Source: Oceanobacillus sp. HTM 045
Lineage (GTDB): Bacteria > Pseudomonadota > Alphaproteobacteria > Rhodobacterales > Rhodobacteraceae
DNA length: 64,000 nt
Direction: 5' to 3'
Assembly: GCA_009733745.1 (NCBI GenBank)
Contig: WNWL01000003.1
Span: 682,001-746,000 of the forward strand
Below the pieces are notes generated by a model. The model made no database searches. It had not been told where the DNA came from and worked only from the letters and a program-made list of their open reading frames with translations. Positions 19,777 to 29,705 of this stretch are shown here, one piece after another. The position numbers were made by a program, and so were the translations under genes. How positions within the stretch are numbered: position 1 is the stretch's first letter; each line of letters opens with the position of its first letter.

Positions 19777-21162
19777 ATGATCCTCGAGAACCGGACCTGG
19801 GACGAGATCTCCGTTGGCGACGAGGCCAGCATCTCCCGGCATTGCACGCTGAACGACTTCTACGTCTTCGCGACCGCCTCCGGGAACCACAACCCGATGC
19901 ATCTCTCGAAGCATGACGGCGACGGCGACGGCACGCCGGAGGCGCTGGCGCCCTCGATCTGGGTCGGCTCGCTCGTCTCGGCGGTGCTCGGCAACAAGCT
20001 GCCGGGGCCGGGGACGCTGTACCGGGCGCAGTCCTTCCGGTTCCTCGGGCGGGCGAAGGCGGGCGACGACCTGACGATCACCGTGAAAGTCACCGACAAG
20101 AAGGACGACCGCTGCCTCACGCTCGCCACCACCGTTTCCGGGCCGGACGGCGCGGTGCTCCTCGAAGGCGAGGCGGAGGTGCAGGCGCCGGAGCGCAAGC
20201 TGCGCTTCGACGATCTCGAAGTGCCGGGCCTGATACTCGAGCGACACCGGCATTTCGATGCCCTGCTGGAGCGCGCCGAGCCGCTGGAGCCTATTCCAAC
20301 CGCCGTGGTCGCGCCGGAGGAGCCCGCGTCGCTGGGCGGCGCGGTGCTGGCGGCGAAGCACACCATCATCCGCCCGATCCTCGTCGGATGTGCCACGAAA
20401 ATCGTCAGGGCGGCGGAGGAAGGCGGCGACGACATCGCCGGATTCGAGATCGTCGACGAGCCCGATCATACCCGTGCGGCGGCTCGGGCGGTGGCCTTGG
20501 TGCACGAGGGGCGGGCGGAGGCGGTGATGAAGGGACATCTTCACACCGACCAGCTGCTCGGGCAGATCGTCAAGCGGGACGGGGGATTGCGGACCGGGCG
20601 GCGGCTCAGCCATGTCTTCGTGATGGACGTGCCGGGGCTGGACAAGATCCTGATGGTGACCGACGCGGCGATCAACATCACGCCTGACCTGCAGGAAAAG
20701 GCCGACATCATCCAGAACGCCATCGACCTCGCGCTGGCGATCGGGGTGGAGGAGCCGAAGGTCGGCGTCCTCTCCGCGGTCGAGACGGTGAACCCGAAGA
20801 TCCCCTCCACCATCGACGCGGCGGTGCTCTCGAAGATGGCCGAGCGCGGCCAGATCAGGGGCGGCATCGTCGACGGGCCGCTGGCGATGGACAACGCCAT
20901 CAACCTCGAGGCCGCGCGCACCAAGGGGCTGAAATCGCTGGTCGCAGGGCGCGCGGACATCCTGCTGGTGCCGAACCTCGAGGCCGGCAACATGCTGGCC
21001 AAGGAGCTGACCTTTGCCGCCCACGCCGAGAGCGGCGGGATCGTGCTCGGGGCGCAGGTGCCGGTGATCCTGACTTCGCGCGCCGACGACGAGAAGGCCC
21101 GCCTCGCGTCCTGCGCGATTGCCGCCATCTACCGGGAATGGCAGAGGAAATCGCTGCTGTGA
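19777..21162 (+). CDS. Bifunctional MaoC-type enoyl-CoA hydratase / phosphate acetyltransferase
   Basis: A 461-residue fusion. Residues about 1-150 form a MaoC/R-hydratase hot-dog domain, with a typical A-x-G-N-H-N-P-M-H hydratase motif (D-x-N-P-x-H-like). Residues about 160-461 form a phosphotransacetylase domain that would convert acetyl-CoA or another acyl-CoA and Pi to the acyl phosphate. This fusion is known in alphaproteobacteria, usually next to acetate kinase as here. Start ATG 19777 has GGGG eight bases upstream. It overlaps the kinase gene start by a few bases, so the two enzymes are made together and form an acyl-CoA to acyl phosphate to acid plus ATP route. Confidence 0.9.
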   Translation: MILENRTWDEISVGDEASISRHCTLNDFYVFATASGNHNPMHLSKHDGDGDGTPEALAPSIWVGSLVSAVLGNKLPGPGTLYRAQSFRFLGRAKAGDDLTITVKVTDKKDDRCLTLATTVSGPDGAVLLEGEAEVQAPERKLRFDDLEVPGLILERHRHFDALLERAEPLEPIPTAVVAPEEPASLGGAVLAAKHTIIRPILVGCATKIVRAAEEGGDDIAGFEIVDEPDHTRAAARAVALVHEGRAEAVMKGHLHTDQLLGQIVKRDGGLRTGRRLSHVFVMDVPGLDKILMVTDAAINITPDLQEKADIIQNAIDLALAIGVEEPKVGVLSAVETVNPKIPSTIDAAVLSKMAERGQIRGGIVDGPLAMDNAINLEAARTKGLKSLVAGRADILLVPNLEAGNMLAKELTFAAHAESGGIVLGAQVPVILTSRADDEKARLASCAIAAIYREWQRKSLL

Positions 21163-22331
21163 CCCGACTGATCCTGACGCTGAACACCGGCTCCTCCTCG
21201 GCGAAGTTCGCCCTGTTCGAGCCGGGCGCGACGCCCACGGATACCCCGGTCGAACGACTGCGTGGGCAGGTCTCGGCGATCCGCTCGGACCCGCAGCTCA
21301 CCTACCGGGTCGAGGGCGGGGAGGCGGTCAGGACGCCGGCGCCGGGCGCGGGCACGCACAAGGGCGCGCTCGCGGCGATCCTCGACGTGGTGAACGCCCA
21401 GTTCCCCAACGCGGAGGTGCCCGTGGTGGGGCACCGGATCGTGCATGGCGGGACGCGGATGACCGGGCCGACGCGGGTCGATGCGCATGTCCGCGACTAT
21501 CTCGCCAGCCTCACGCCCTTCGCGCCGCTGCATCAGCCGCACGGGCTGAGCGGGCTGGAAGCGGCGATCGCGCAGTTCCCGGATGCGGTGCAGTTTGCCT
21601 GTTTCGACACCTCGTTTCACCGCGGGCAGCCGTTCGAGAGCGACGCCTATGCGTTGCCAAGGTCTTATTTCGACAAGGGAATCCGGCGTTACGGGTTCCA
21701 CGGCCTGTCCTACGACTACATCGCCGGGGAGATGCGCCGGATCGCGCCGGAGGCGCGCCGCGTGGTGATCGCGCATCTCGGCAACGGCTCCTCGATGTGC
21801 GCGGTGAAGGACGGGCGGTCGGTCGATTCCACCATGGGCTTCACCGCGCTGGACGGGCTGGTCATGGGCACCCGCTGCGGCCAGCTCGACCCCGGTGTCG
21901 TGCTCTACATGCTGGAGCAGGAGGGGATGAGCGCGGCGGAGGTCTCGGAGGTGCTCTACAAGCGCTCCGGCCTGCTCGGGCTTTCCGGAATATCCAACGA
22001 CATGAGGGTGTTGGAAGCCTCCGGCGCGGCCCAGGCGCGGGAGGCGATCAGCGTCTTCGTGGCCCGGATCCGGCGCGAGTTCGGGGCGCTGACGGCGGTG
22101 CTGGGCGGGGTGGACGCCTTCGTTTTCACCGCGGGGATCGGCGAGAACTCGGCCTCGATCCGCGCGCAGGTCTGCGAAGGGATGGATTGGTTCGGCCTCG
22201 CGCTCGACCCGGAAAAGAACGCCGCCGGGGAGGGGCTGATCTCCGCCGAGGGCTCCCGGGTGGGCGTCTACGCGATCCGCACCGACGAGGAAATGACCAT
22301 CGCGAAAGCCGCCGCCGCCTTCCTGGATTGA
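21159..22331 (+). CDS. ackA: Acetate/propionate kinase
   Basis: A 390-residue acetokinase-family enzyme interconverting acetyl phosphate + ADP and acetate + ATP. The phosphate-binding N-terminus L-T-L-N-T-G-S-S-S-A-K-F opens the ASKHA fold; H-G-G-T-R-M, G-H-L-G-N-G-S-S and the E-N-S/G-I-G-E-N motif near the C-terminus complete it. The GTG start at 21159 overlaps the stop of the upstream gene (GTGA) and has AGAGGAAA at good spacing. An ATG at 21138 in the same frame would add seven residues with a poorer binding site. Translational coupling with the phosphotransacetylase fusion indicates joint function. Confidence 0.93.
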   Translation: MTRLILTLNTGSSSAKFALFEPGATPTDTPVERLRGQVSAIRSDPQLTYRVEGGEAVRTPAPGAGTHKGALAAILDVVNAQFPNAEVPVVGHRIVHGGTRMTGPTRVDAHVRDYLASLTPFAPLHQPHGLSGLEAAIAQFPDAVQFACFDTSFHRGQPFESDAYALPRSYFDKGIRRYGFHGLSYDYIAGEMRRIAPEARRVVIAHLGNGSSMCAVKDGRSVDSTMGFTALDGLVMGTRCGQLDPGVVLYMLEQEGMSAAEVSEVLYKRSGLLGLSGISNDMRVLEASGAAQAREAISVFVARIRREFGALTAVLGGVDAFVFTAGIGENSASIRAQVCEGMDWFGLALDPEKNAAGEGLISAEGSRVGVYAIRTDEEMTIAKAAAAFLD

Positions 22332-22346
22332 CAGGATTTACAGGGG

Positions 22347-22362
22347 TGACTTTACAAAGTCA
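22347..22362 (+). terminator. Small hairpin after ackA
   Basis: A perfect 7-bp inverted repeat, TGACTTT-AC-AAAGTCA, starts 15 bp past the ackA stop and leads straight into the short dispersed repeat at 22363. A loop of two bases is tight, so this is only a possible termination or processing structure. Confidence 0.3.
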
Positions 22363-22400
22363 GCCGTTTCCCGAAAGGAACCGCATTTCACCGCCAGGGG
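22363..22400 (+). repeat. Short dispersed repeat, copy 1 (partner at 62844-62880)
   Basis: About 37 bases beginning GCCGTTTCCCGAAAGGAACC are matched in inverse orientation by 62844-62880 with two mismatches. Both copies are flanked on the same side by a TGAC...GTCAGC palindrome, although one copy carries about 14 extra bases between palindrome and core. This looks like a small dispersed intergenic element. Confidence 0.55.
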
Positions 22401-22506
22401 TGAATTGGGGGGTTTCGGGGTATTCGAGGGAGGCGCCGCGGCGGGCGTTTTTCCCGCGTGGAGGCCGCACCCGCGGCGCGCGGCTGGCGGTCCGCCCGTG
22501 GTCGGT

Positions 22507-22671
22507 GCGGAGGGGCTCGACCGGCCCTGGACGGGCGTGGTGTTTCGGTGGGGGTGTTTGGTTTATGGAGGCAAGACCTCCCGAGATTTGATCCCCTTGC
22601 AACGGTAGAGAACGCCCGGCCCCGGGGAGGGCCGGGCGTGGCCCGGGCTGGTCGCCCGGGCTGCGGCTGAT
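22507..22671 (+). repeat. Dispersed ~165-bp structured repeat, copy A
   Basis: Together with the short repeat, it fills most of the 366-bp gap between the convergent genes ackA and livF. It shares over 50 consecutive identical bases (AGAACGCCCGGCCCCGGGGA onward) with the copy at 45752, plus the landmarks CGGCCCTGG, TTGGTTTAT and GGCAAGACCTCC. The 3' half folds into two strong hairpins: CGCCCGGCCC/GGGCCGGGCG, and a GCCCGGGC palindrome pair. No credible protein is encoded. Confidence 0.75.
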
Positions 22672-22697
22672 CGGTGTGCTTCAGGGGTTCCGCCGCT

Positions 22698-23377
<680 letters not shown>

Positions 23378-23381
<4 letters not shown>

Positions 23382-24139
23382 CCGTCTTCGCCGAGATAGG
23401 CTTCGCGCACGGCGGGGTCGGCGCGGACCTCCGCGCCGGTGCCGGTCATCAGCACGCGGCCCTGCACGAGGACGGTGACGCGGTCGGCCAGCGCGAAGAC
23501 GGCGTCCATGTCGTGCTCGACCAGCAGGATCGCGGCTTCGCGCTTGAGATCGGCGAGGAAGCGGGTGAGCTCCGCGCTGCCTTCCGGGCCGAGGCCGGCC
23601 ATCGGTTCGTCCAGCAGGAGGATGGAGGGTTTGAGGGCCAGCGCGCAGGCGACCTCCAGCTGGCGGCGCTCGCCGTGGGACAGTTCCGCCGCCTGCGCGT
23701 CGGCGCGGCCGGAGAGGCCGACGCGGGCGAGTGCGGCGTCCGCCTCGTCGCGGAGGCGGCGGTCGGTGCGGACGGGGCGCAGGAAGCGGAAGGAGGAGCC
23801 GAGCCGGGCCTGTACCGCCAGCATCACGTTGCGCCGCGCCGAGATCGGCAGCGCGAGCGAGGAGACCTGGAAGGAGCGGCCCAGCCCCATCCGCGCGCGG
23901 CGGTGGACGGGGAGGCGGGTCACGTCGCGGCCCATCAGCTCGATCCGCCCGGCATCGGGGCGGATCCAGCCGGCGACCTGGCCGATCAGGGTGGATTTGC
24001 CCGCGCCGTTCGGGCCGATCAGGGCGTGGATCTCGCCGGGGCGGAGGTCGAGGGTCACGTCGTCGGTCGCCTTCAGCGCGCCGAAGGATTTCGAGAGACC
24101 GCGGATGGAGAGGAGCGCCGTTGAAGCCATGTCAGTCAT
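23378..24139 (-). CDS. livG: Branched-chain amino acid ABC transporter ATPase LivG
   Basis: A 253-residue ATPase with Walker A G-P-N-G-A-G-K-S-T, signature L-S-H-G-E-R-R-Q (the His variant typical of LivG) and Walker B I-L-L-L-D-E-P-M-A-G-L. It overlaps livM by eight bases upstream and livF by four bases downstream. A second in-frame ATG three codons in could also serve as start. Partner of LivF in energising the LivH/LivM channel. Confidence 0.92.
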
Positions 24140-25142
24140 GGCGCGGCTTCCCGGCGAGGAGGCCCATCAGCCCGCCGCTGGCGAACAGGACGACGGTGAG
24201 GAGGACGAGGCCGAGGACGAGCATCCAGTGCTCGGTCCACTGGCCGATGAAGAGCTCCATCAGCACGAAGAGCGCCGCGCCCGCGACCGGGCCGAACAGG
24301 CGGCCGACGCCGCCGAGGATCACGAAGATCATGATCTCGCCGGAGCGGTGCCAGGAGAGCATGGAGGGGTCGACGAAGCCGTTCAGGTCGGCGAACAGCG
24401 CGCCGGCGAGGCCGGTGATCATGCCGGAGAGGACGAAGGCGGTAAGCTTGACCGGGTAGGGCGCGATGCCGGTGGTGGCGAGGCGGGTCTCGTTCATCCG
24501 CGCCGCCTGCAGCGCCGCGCCGAACCGCGCGCCCATGATCACCCAGGTGAAACCGATCGCCAGCATCAGGGCGCCATAGGCGACGAGGAAGAAGGTCAGC
24601 GGGTCGAATGTGTTGAGACCCGGCAGCGCGTTGCGGGTGTAGATCGGCAGCCCGTCCTCGCCGCCGTAGTCGGGGAAGGAGATGGCGAAATAGTAGATCA
24701 TCTGCGCGAAGGCGAGGGTGATCATGATGAACTGCACCCCCGCCGTGCGCAGCGAGAAGGCGCCGATCAGGAGCGCGGCGAGGCCGGAGACGAGCAGCGC
24801 CACCGGCCAGATGGCCAGGAGCTGGTTCGTGCCCTCCAGCTCCACCGGCCAGGCCATGAACAGGTCGTAGTTGAAGGCGTGGTGCGCGGCGATGCCGGCG
24901 ACGTAGCCGCCGAGGCCGAAGAAGGCGGCGTGGCCGAAGCTGACCATGCCGCCATAGCCGAGCGCCAGGTTGAGCCCGACGCCGGCCATCGCGAGGATGG
25001 CGACGCGGGTGGAGAGGTTGACGTAGTAGGGCTCCCCGGCCTGAAGCGCGATCAGCGGCGCGGCGAGCAGCGCCAGCGCCAGCACGGCGTTCGCCACGGC
25101 CTCGCGCGAGGGCCGGCCTATCCGCGCCGCCGCCTCAGCCAT
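24132..25142 (-). CDS. livM: Branched-chain amino acid ABC transporter permease LivM
   Basis: A 336-residue permease with about nine hydrophobic segments. The LivM hallmark G-Y-G-G-M-V-S-F-G-H-A-A-F-F-G-L-G occurs near residue 65. The EAA-like region A-A-R-M-N-E-T-R contacts the ATPase. It overlaps livH upstream by eight bases and livG downstream, giving a tightly coupled livHMGF order. Confidence 0.92.
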   Translation of the reverse strand: MAEAAARIGRPSREAVANAVLALALLAAPLIALQAGEPYYVNLSTRVAILAMAGVGLNLALGYGGMVSFGHAAFFGLGGYVAGIAAHHAFNYDLFMAWPVELEGTNQLLAIWPVALLVSGLAALLIGAFSLRTAGVQFIMITLAFAQMIYYFAISFPDYGGEDGLPIYTRNALPGLNTFDPLTFFLVAYGALMLAIGFTWVIMGARFGAALQAARMNETRLATTGIAPYPVKLTAFVLSGMITGLAGALFADLNGFVDPSMLSWHRSGEIMIFVILGGVGRLFGPVAGAALFVLMELFIGQWTEHWMLVLGLVLLTVVLFASGGLMGLLAGKPRHD

Positions 25143-26055
25143 GGACCGGGAACAGCCCGCGCGGCTTCACCACGAGGATGGCCGCCATCAGCAGGTAGAT
25201 CGCCATCGACGCGACCGAGGCGCCGAACTGGGTGGCGGCGGAGGCGGGCATGGCGAGCTTGAAAAGCTCCGGCAGGCCGATCCGGCCCATCGTGTCGACC
25301 ACCCCGACCAGCACCGAGCCGATCAGCGCGCCCTTCACCGAGCCGATGCCGCCGATGACGATGACCACGAAGGCGAGGATCAGGACCGGCTCGCCCATGC
25401 CGATCTGCACGCTTTCCAGCGCGCCGACCAGCGCGCCGGCGAGCCCCGCCAGCGCCGCGCCGAGGGCGAAGACGACGGTGTAGAGGGTGCGGATGTCGAT
25501 GCCGAGCGCGCCGATCATCTCGCGGTCGGACTCGCCCGCGCGGATCCGCATCCCGAGCCGGGTGCGCGAGATCAGCAGGTAGAGCCCCACCGCCACGGCG
25601 ATGCCGGTGCCGATGATTGCGAGGCGGTAGACCGGGTAGGGCGCGCCACCGGGCAGCGTGACGGAGCCGGACAGGGCGGCGGGCATGTCGAGCCAGAGCG
25701 GCTGCGCGCCGAAGATCATCCGCGTGCCTTCCGCGAAGACCAGGATCAGCGCGAAGGTGGCGAGCACCTGGTCGAGATGGTCGCGGGCGTAGAGCCGGCG
25801 CATGACGCCGATCTCGATCAGCGCGCCGGCCGCTGCCGCCGCGGCCATGCCGGCAAGGAGGCCGATCCAGAACGAGCCTGTCGCGCCCGCGACCCAGGCG
25901 CAGACGAAGGCGCCGACCATGTAGAGCGAGCCGTGGGCGAGGTTGATCAGGCCCATCACGCCGAAGACCAGCGTGAGGCCAGCGGCCATCAGGAACAGCG
26001 TGACCCCGAGCTGGAGACCGTTGAGCGCCTGTTCGACGACGAGGGCATATGTCAT
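25135..26055 (-). CDS. livH: Branched-chain amino acid ABC transporter permease LivH
   Basis: A 306-residue permease with eight hydrophobic segments and the LivH motif F-G-V-M-G-L-I-N-L-A-H-G-S-L-Y-M-V-G near residue 35. G-E-S-D-R-E-M at about 180 is the ATPase-coupling loop. Start ATG 26055 lies 100 bp after the stop of an orphan TRAP binding protein gene. It forms the translocation pore with LivM. Confidence 0.92.
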   Translation of the reverse strand: MTYALVVEQALNGLQLGVTLFLMAAGLTLVFGVMGLINLAHGSLYMVGAFVCAWVAGATGSFWIGLLAGMAAAAAAGALIEIGVMRRLYARDHLDQVLATFALILVFAEGTRMIFGAQPLWLDMPAALSGSVTLPGGAPYPVYRLAIIGTGIAVAVGLYLLISRTRLGMRIRAGESDREMIGALGIDIRTLYTVVFALGAALAGLAGALVGALESVQIGMGEPVLILAFVVIVIGGIGSVKGALIGSVLVGVVDTMGRIGLPELFKLAMPASAATQFGASVASMAIYLLMAAILVVKPRGLFPVHG

Positions 26056-26156
26056 GCGCGGGAAGTCATCAGTCAGGCGGCCATCGGCAAGCGGTGATCG
26101 GTCGGGTACTCACGGGTCGAGCCGCGCGGGGCGGCTTCTCGGGGCGGTCGGTCGGT

Positions 26157-27182
26157 TCAGCGGTCCACGGCGGTGAGGTGGCGGGTCCTGTCGAGCGCCG
26201 CCTGTCCGTCATAGCCCTGGGCCGCCACCTGCTCTACCCATTCCGCCTCGTAGCGCAAGCCCTTCTGGCGAATCTGGTCGAAGAGCTGGCTGCTCGGCTG
26301 CTTTACCGGGACGCCCGCGGCGAGGCACTGCTCGCGGCCCTCGTAGTCGGCGAAGTCGAACGCCTTGGCGGCGAGCAGCGGCACGAGTTCACGGGAAAGC
26401 TGCTCCACCACCTGCTGGTCGCGGTCGGAGAGCGTGCCCCACGCGGCCTGCGAGGTGCCGAGGAACCATGTGGCGTTGTAGTAGCCGCCGCGGATCTCGG
26501 ACACCTCGGTCAGCAGGTCGATGATGCCGAAGGAGGCCGCGCCCTCGTAGGGGAAGGCGACGGCGTCGATCAGGTCGGTCTCGAACGCCTCGCGCACCCT
26601 GGTCGGCGGCATGGCGACGTTGATCGCGCCGAGATCGTTCATCAGCTCGGCGATGTAGCCGCCGGAGGTGCGGATGCGCAGGCCCTCGAAATCCTCGATC
26701 CGGTCGATCGAGCGGCCCCTCAGGAACAGCGCGCCGGGGCCGTGCTGGAAGGTGGCGAGCAGCTTGATGCCGGCATGTTCCTCCGCCGCGTCGAGGTCGC
26801 CCTCGTAGACCTCGGCGAAGGCCTGCGAGGCGGAGTAGGCGTCGCCGAGGAAGGAGAACTGGCCGATGCGCGCGCGCAGGAAGGCGTCGGCGCCGCTGTA
26901 GCCGTGCAGCGCGTAGGCGATGTCGGCGGTGCCGTCCTGCAGGAGCGGGAACTGCTGCGGCGGCGGGCCGAGGGGCTTTTCGAGGATCTCGACCGAGACG
27001 CGGCCGCGGGTCTCGTTCTGGACCAGGCCGATCCATTCCTCGAGGACGTAGACCGGCACGACGTGGCCGCGGGGCAGGAAGGAGGAGATCGAAAGCACCC
27101 GGCCCTGGGCCCGGACGATGGACGGCGCGGCCAGCGTCGCCGCGCCCGTGGCGAGAAAGTGCCGCCGGTTCAGTGCTTTCAT
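26157..27182 (-). CDS. TRAP-type solute-binding protein DctP, orphan inside liv operon
   Basis: A 341-residue periplasmic binding protein of the DctP family, with a Tat-type signal (N-R-R-H-F-L-A-T-G-A-A, cleavage after I-V-R-A-Q). Start ATG 27182 follows GAGGGGGAT; a longer open frame upstream is not supported. The conserved DctP arginine region R-I-R-T-S-G-G is present. It lies between the LIV binding protein gene and livH, where a TRAP protein is out of place; the nearest dctQM genes are 2.5 kb upstream on the same strand and already have their own P protein. It may deliver a second ligand to that TRAP channel. Ligand unknown. Confidence 0.88.
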   Translation of the reverse strand: MKALNRRHFLATGAATLAAPSIVRAQGRVLSISSFLPRGHVVPVYVLEEWIGLVQNETRGRVSVEILEKPLGPPPQQFPLLQDGTADIAYALHGYSGADAFLRARIGQFSFLGDAYSASQAFAEVYEGDLDAAEEHAGIKLLATFQHGPGALFLRGRSIDRIEDFEGLRIRTSGGYIAELMNDLGAINVAMPPTRVREAFETDLIDAVAFPYEGAASFGIIDLLTEVSEIRGGYYNATWFLGTSQAAWGTLSDRDQQVVEQLSRELVPLLAAKAFDFADYEGREQCLAAGVPVKQPSSQLFDQIRQKGLRYEAEWVEQVAAQGYDGQAALDRTRHLTAVDR

Positions 27183-27344
27183 TGGAAATCCCCCTCGCGA
27201 TGGCTCCACGGACTGCGGACACCCTCCCCTTCGCGTTGCATGGGGCGAGGATACTTCCGGCAGGCGTGAAACCCGGTGTGAAAAACGCACCGCCCGGGGG
27301 CCGGGCGGTGCGGATGCACGCTTTGGGTGAGGGGTGGCGTGGAG

Positions 27345-28484
27345 CTACATCTTGCAGTCGGCGCCGTAGGAGTCCGAATGGCCCTCGATGGCGATTCCGA
27401 CCAGCTTGTTGGTCGGCTTGCCGTCGCCCGCCACCACCTCGCGGACGTAGATGTTCTCGATCGGGTGGTGGTTCGGGCCGAAGGCGAAGGGCCCGCGCGG
27501 GCTCTCGAACTCGGCGGCCTCGAGCGCGGCCTGGAAGGCGGCTGCGTCGGACGGGTGGGCCACCTCCAGCGCGGCGAGGATGCCGAGCGCGGTGTCGTAG
27601 CCCTGCTGGGCGTAGAGCGTCGGCATCCGGCCGTATTTCTCCTGGAAGGCGGCGACGAACCTGGCGTTGGCCGCGTTGTCGAGGTCGTAGGCCCATTGCG
27701 AGGTGTTCACCGCGCCGATCGCCGCGTCGCCCACCGCGCCGAGGATGATCTCGTCGAAGGAGAAGGCCGGGCCGTAGATCGGGATGCCGACATCCGCCGC
27801 GGCGTACTGCTTCATGAAGGCGATGCCCATGCCGCCGGGCAGGAAGAAGTAGACCGAATCCGCCCCGGAGGCGCGGATCTGGGCGATCTCGGCGGCGTAG
27901 TCGGTCTGGCCGAGCTTGGTGTAGATCTCCGAGTTCACGTCGTCGCCGAACATGCGCTTGAAGCCCGAGATCGCGTCCTTGCCGGCGGGATAGTTCGGGG
28001 CCATCACCACCGGGGAGGCGAAGCCGGCTTCCTTCATGTAGGCGCCGACGCCCTCGTGCAGCATGTCGTTCTGCCAGGCGTAGTTGAAGTAGAGCGGCGA
28101 GCAGCCCGCGCCGGCGAGCTGCGACGGGCCGGCATTGGGGCTGAGGTAGAAGGTGCCCTGCCCGGTGACCGAGGGCACCACGGCGAGCGCGAGGTTCGAC
28201 CAGATGATGCCGGTCATGATGTCGACCTTGTCGAGCTGCACCATGCGGTCGGCGAGCTGCTTGGCGACGTCGGGCTTGCGGGCGTCGTCCTCGACGATCA
28301 CCTCGATGTCGGAGCGCCCGGACATCTCGATCGCCAGCAGGAAGCCGTCGCGCACGTCGATGCCGAGATGCGACCCGCCGCCCGAGAGCGTGGTGATCAT
28401 GCCGACCTTGACCGGCTCCTGCGCCTGTGCGCCCGAAAGCGCCATCCCCAGCGCGACCGTCGCCGCGCCCACCGTTCTGAACAT
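27345..28484 (-). CDS. Branched-chain amino acid-type ABC transporter substrate-binding protein
   Basis: A 379-residue type I periplasmic binding protein (LivK/Leu-Ile-Val-binding superfamily). Start ATG 28484 follows GGGAGAGAGAGA and gives a normal Sec signal ending A-Q-A-Q. The mature start E-P-V-K-V-G-M-I-T-T-L-S-G-G-G is family-typical. Two Cys residues near P-L-Y-F-N-Y and at the extreme C-terminus (D-C-K-M) may form a disulphide. It is separated from livHMGF by the orphan dctP gene. The sequence is closer to amide/aromatic-compound-binding members than to E. coli LivJ, but the ligand cannot be fixed. Confidence 0.9.
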   Translation of the reverse strand: MFRTVGAATVALGMALSGAQAQEPVKVGMITTLSGGGSHLGIDVRDGFLLAIEMSGRSDIEVIVEDDARKPDVAKQLADRMVQLDKVDIMTGIIWSNLALAVVPSVTGQGTFYLSPNAGPSQLAGAGCSPLYFNYAWQNDMLHEGVGAYMKEAGFASPVVMAPNYPAGKDAISGFKRMFGDDVNSEIYTKLGQTDYAAEIAQIRASGADSVYFFLPGGMGIAFMKQYAAADVGIPIYGPAFSFDEIILGAVGDAAIGAVNTSQWAYDLDNAANARFVAAFQEKYGRMPTLYAQQGYDTALGILAALEVAHPSDAAAFQAALEAAEFESPRGPFAFGPNHHPIENIYVREVVAGDGKPTNKLVGIAIEGHSDSYGADCKM

Positions 28485-28582
28485 TCTCTCTCTCCCTGTC
28501 GGTCTCAGTCGACTGGGCGCATCTGACACCGGATGCGCGGCGATTTCCAGCATGTTCGGGACGGCGTGATCAGGTCGTCCGG

Positions 28583-29686
28583 TCAGGCCATGCGCCCGTG
28601 GGTGCGCATGATCGCGACCAGCCGGTCATGCGGCAGGGCGGGGGTGGTGGCGCCGTTGATGCCGGTCATGGTGGCGTTGGCGACCATCGCGTCGATGACC
28701 GCCTCCTCGGTGGCCTCGACCACCGCGCCGAAGAGCCAGTCCAGCCCGGTGTTGGGCACCATCCGCATCGGGCGGGGCGAGGGGATGCCGGGGGCTAGCC
28801 CCTCGGCATTGGCGGTTGAGAAGGCGAGGAAGATGTCGCCGGAGCCGTTGTGGCCGATGGTGCCGGTGCGGGCGAGGCCCATCGGCACGCGCCGCGCGAG
28901 GCGGGCGAGCTGGTGCGCCATCAGCGGCGCGTCGGTGGCGACGATCGCGATGATGGAGCCCTGCGGGCGTTCGGGTGGGGTCTCCAGCGGGATCTCGCGC
29001 CCGACCGGCACGCCGCGGACCGTCAGCTCGTGCCGCGCGCCGAAATTGGCCTGCACGAAGACACCCACGGTGTAGGGCCCGGCGATGCGGGAGGCGGAGG
29101 CGGAGCCGCCCTTGAAGCCGTAGCAGCGCATCCCGGTGCCGCCGCCGACGCTGCCCATCGCGATGGGGCCGCCCGCTGCGCCGTCCAGCGCGGCGAGGAC
29201 GTGGTGTTCCTTCACGTGGAAGCCGTTGATGTCGTTCAGCACCCCGTCATAGGTCTCGCCCGCGACCGGGAGCGAGAAGTCCTGCCCCATCGCCACGCCG
29301 CGCTCGACTATCCAGCGGATGGTCGCGTCGCGCGCCACGCCGCAGGAATGGGTGTTGGTGATGGTGACCGGCGTCTCCAGCTCGCCGCACTCGGCGATCC
29401 AGGCGAGGCCGGTCATCTCGCCGTTGCCGTTCAGCACCGCGGGCGCGGCGGCGCAGGGGATGTGCCCGCCATGCCTCCCCCGCGGCAGGATCGCGGTGAC
29501 GCCGGTGCGAACCGGGCCCTGGCCGACGACCAGCGGCCCGTCGCCCGCGATCAGGGTGGTGTAGCCGACCTCCACCCCCGCCACGTCGGTGATGGCGTTG
29601 AACGGGCCGGGCGTGCCGTCGAAGGGCAAGCCCAGCCCGCGGGCGCGGGTCAGGCCGTTCGGGGTGGTCAGCCAGTGCTCGGACAT
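28583..29686 (-). CDS. P1-family (DmpA/BapA-type) aminopeptidase
   Basis: A 367-residue member of peptidase family S58, self-processing N-terminal-nucleophile aminopeptidases that release N-terminal D- or L-residues or beta-amino acids. The autocleavage and nucleophile site is H-N-G-S-G-D-I-F-L-A-F, with Ser282 as the residue freed at the new N-terminus, as in DmpA. The substrate-pocket segments N-D-I-N-G-F-H-V-K-E and G-S-V-G-G-G-T-G-M are present. Length matches unprocessed DmpA. No signal peptide, so it is cytoplasmic. It sits between the TRAP permease and the LIV binding protein, consistent with cutting imported small peptides or amino acid amides. Confidence 0.9.
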   Translation of the reverse strand: MSEHWLTTPNGLTRARGLGLPFDGTPGPFNAITDVAGVEVGYTTLIAGDGPLVVGQGPVRTGVTAILPRGRHGGHIPCAAAPAVLNGNGEMTGLAWIAECGELETPVTITNTHSCGVARDATIRWIVERGVAMGQDFSLPVAGETYDGVLNDINGFHVKEHHVLAALDGAAGGPIAMGSVGGGTGMRCYGFKGGSASASRIAGPYTVGVFVQANFGARHELTVRGVPVGREIPLETPPERPQGSIIAIVATDAPLMAHQLARLARRVPMGLARTGTIGHNGSGDIFLAFSTANAEGLAPGIPSPRPMRMVPNTGLDWLFGAVVEATEEAVIDAMVANATMTGINGATTPALPHDRLVAIMRTHGRMA

Positions 29687-29705
29687 GTGCGCCTCGCGGT
29701 GAGCC

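Noticed and set aside
22405-22670. Small frames translating as G-L-W-R-Q-D-L-P-R-F-D within the dispersed repeat
   Set aside because: The same peptide recurs because the DNA repeat recurs. Frames differ in length and are broken between copies, so this is not a conserved gene.
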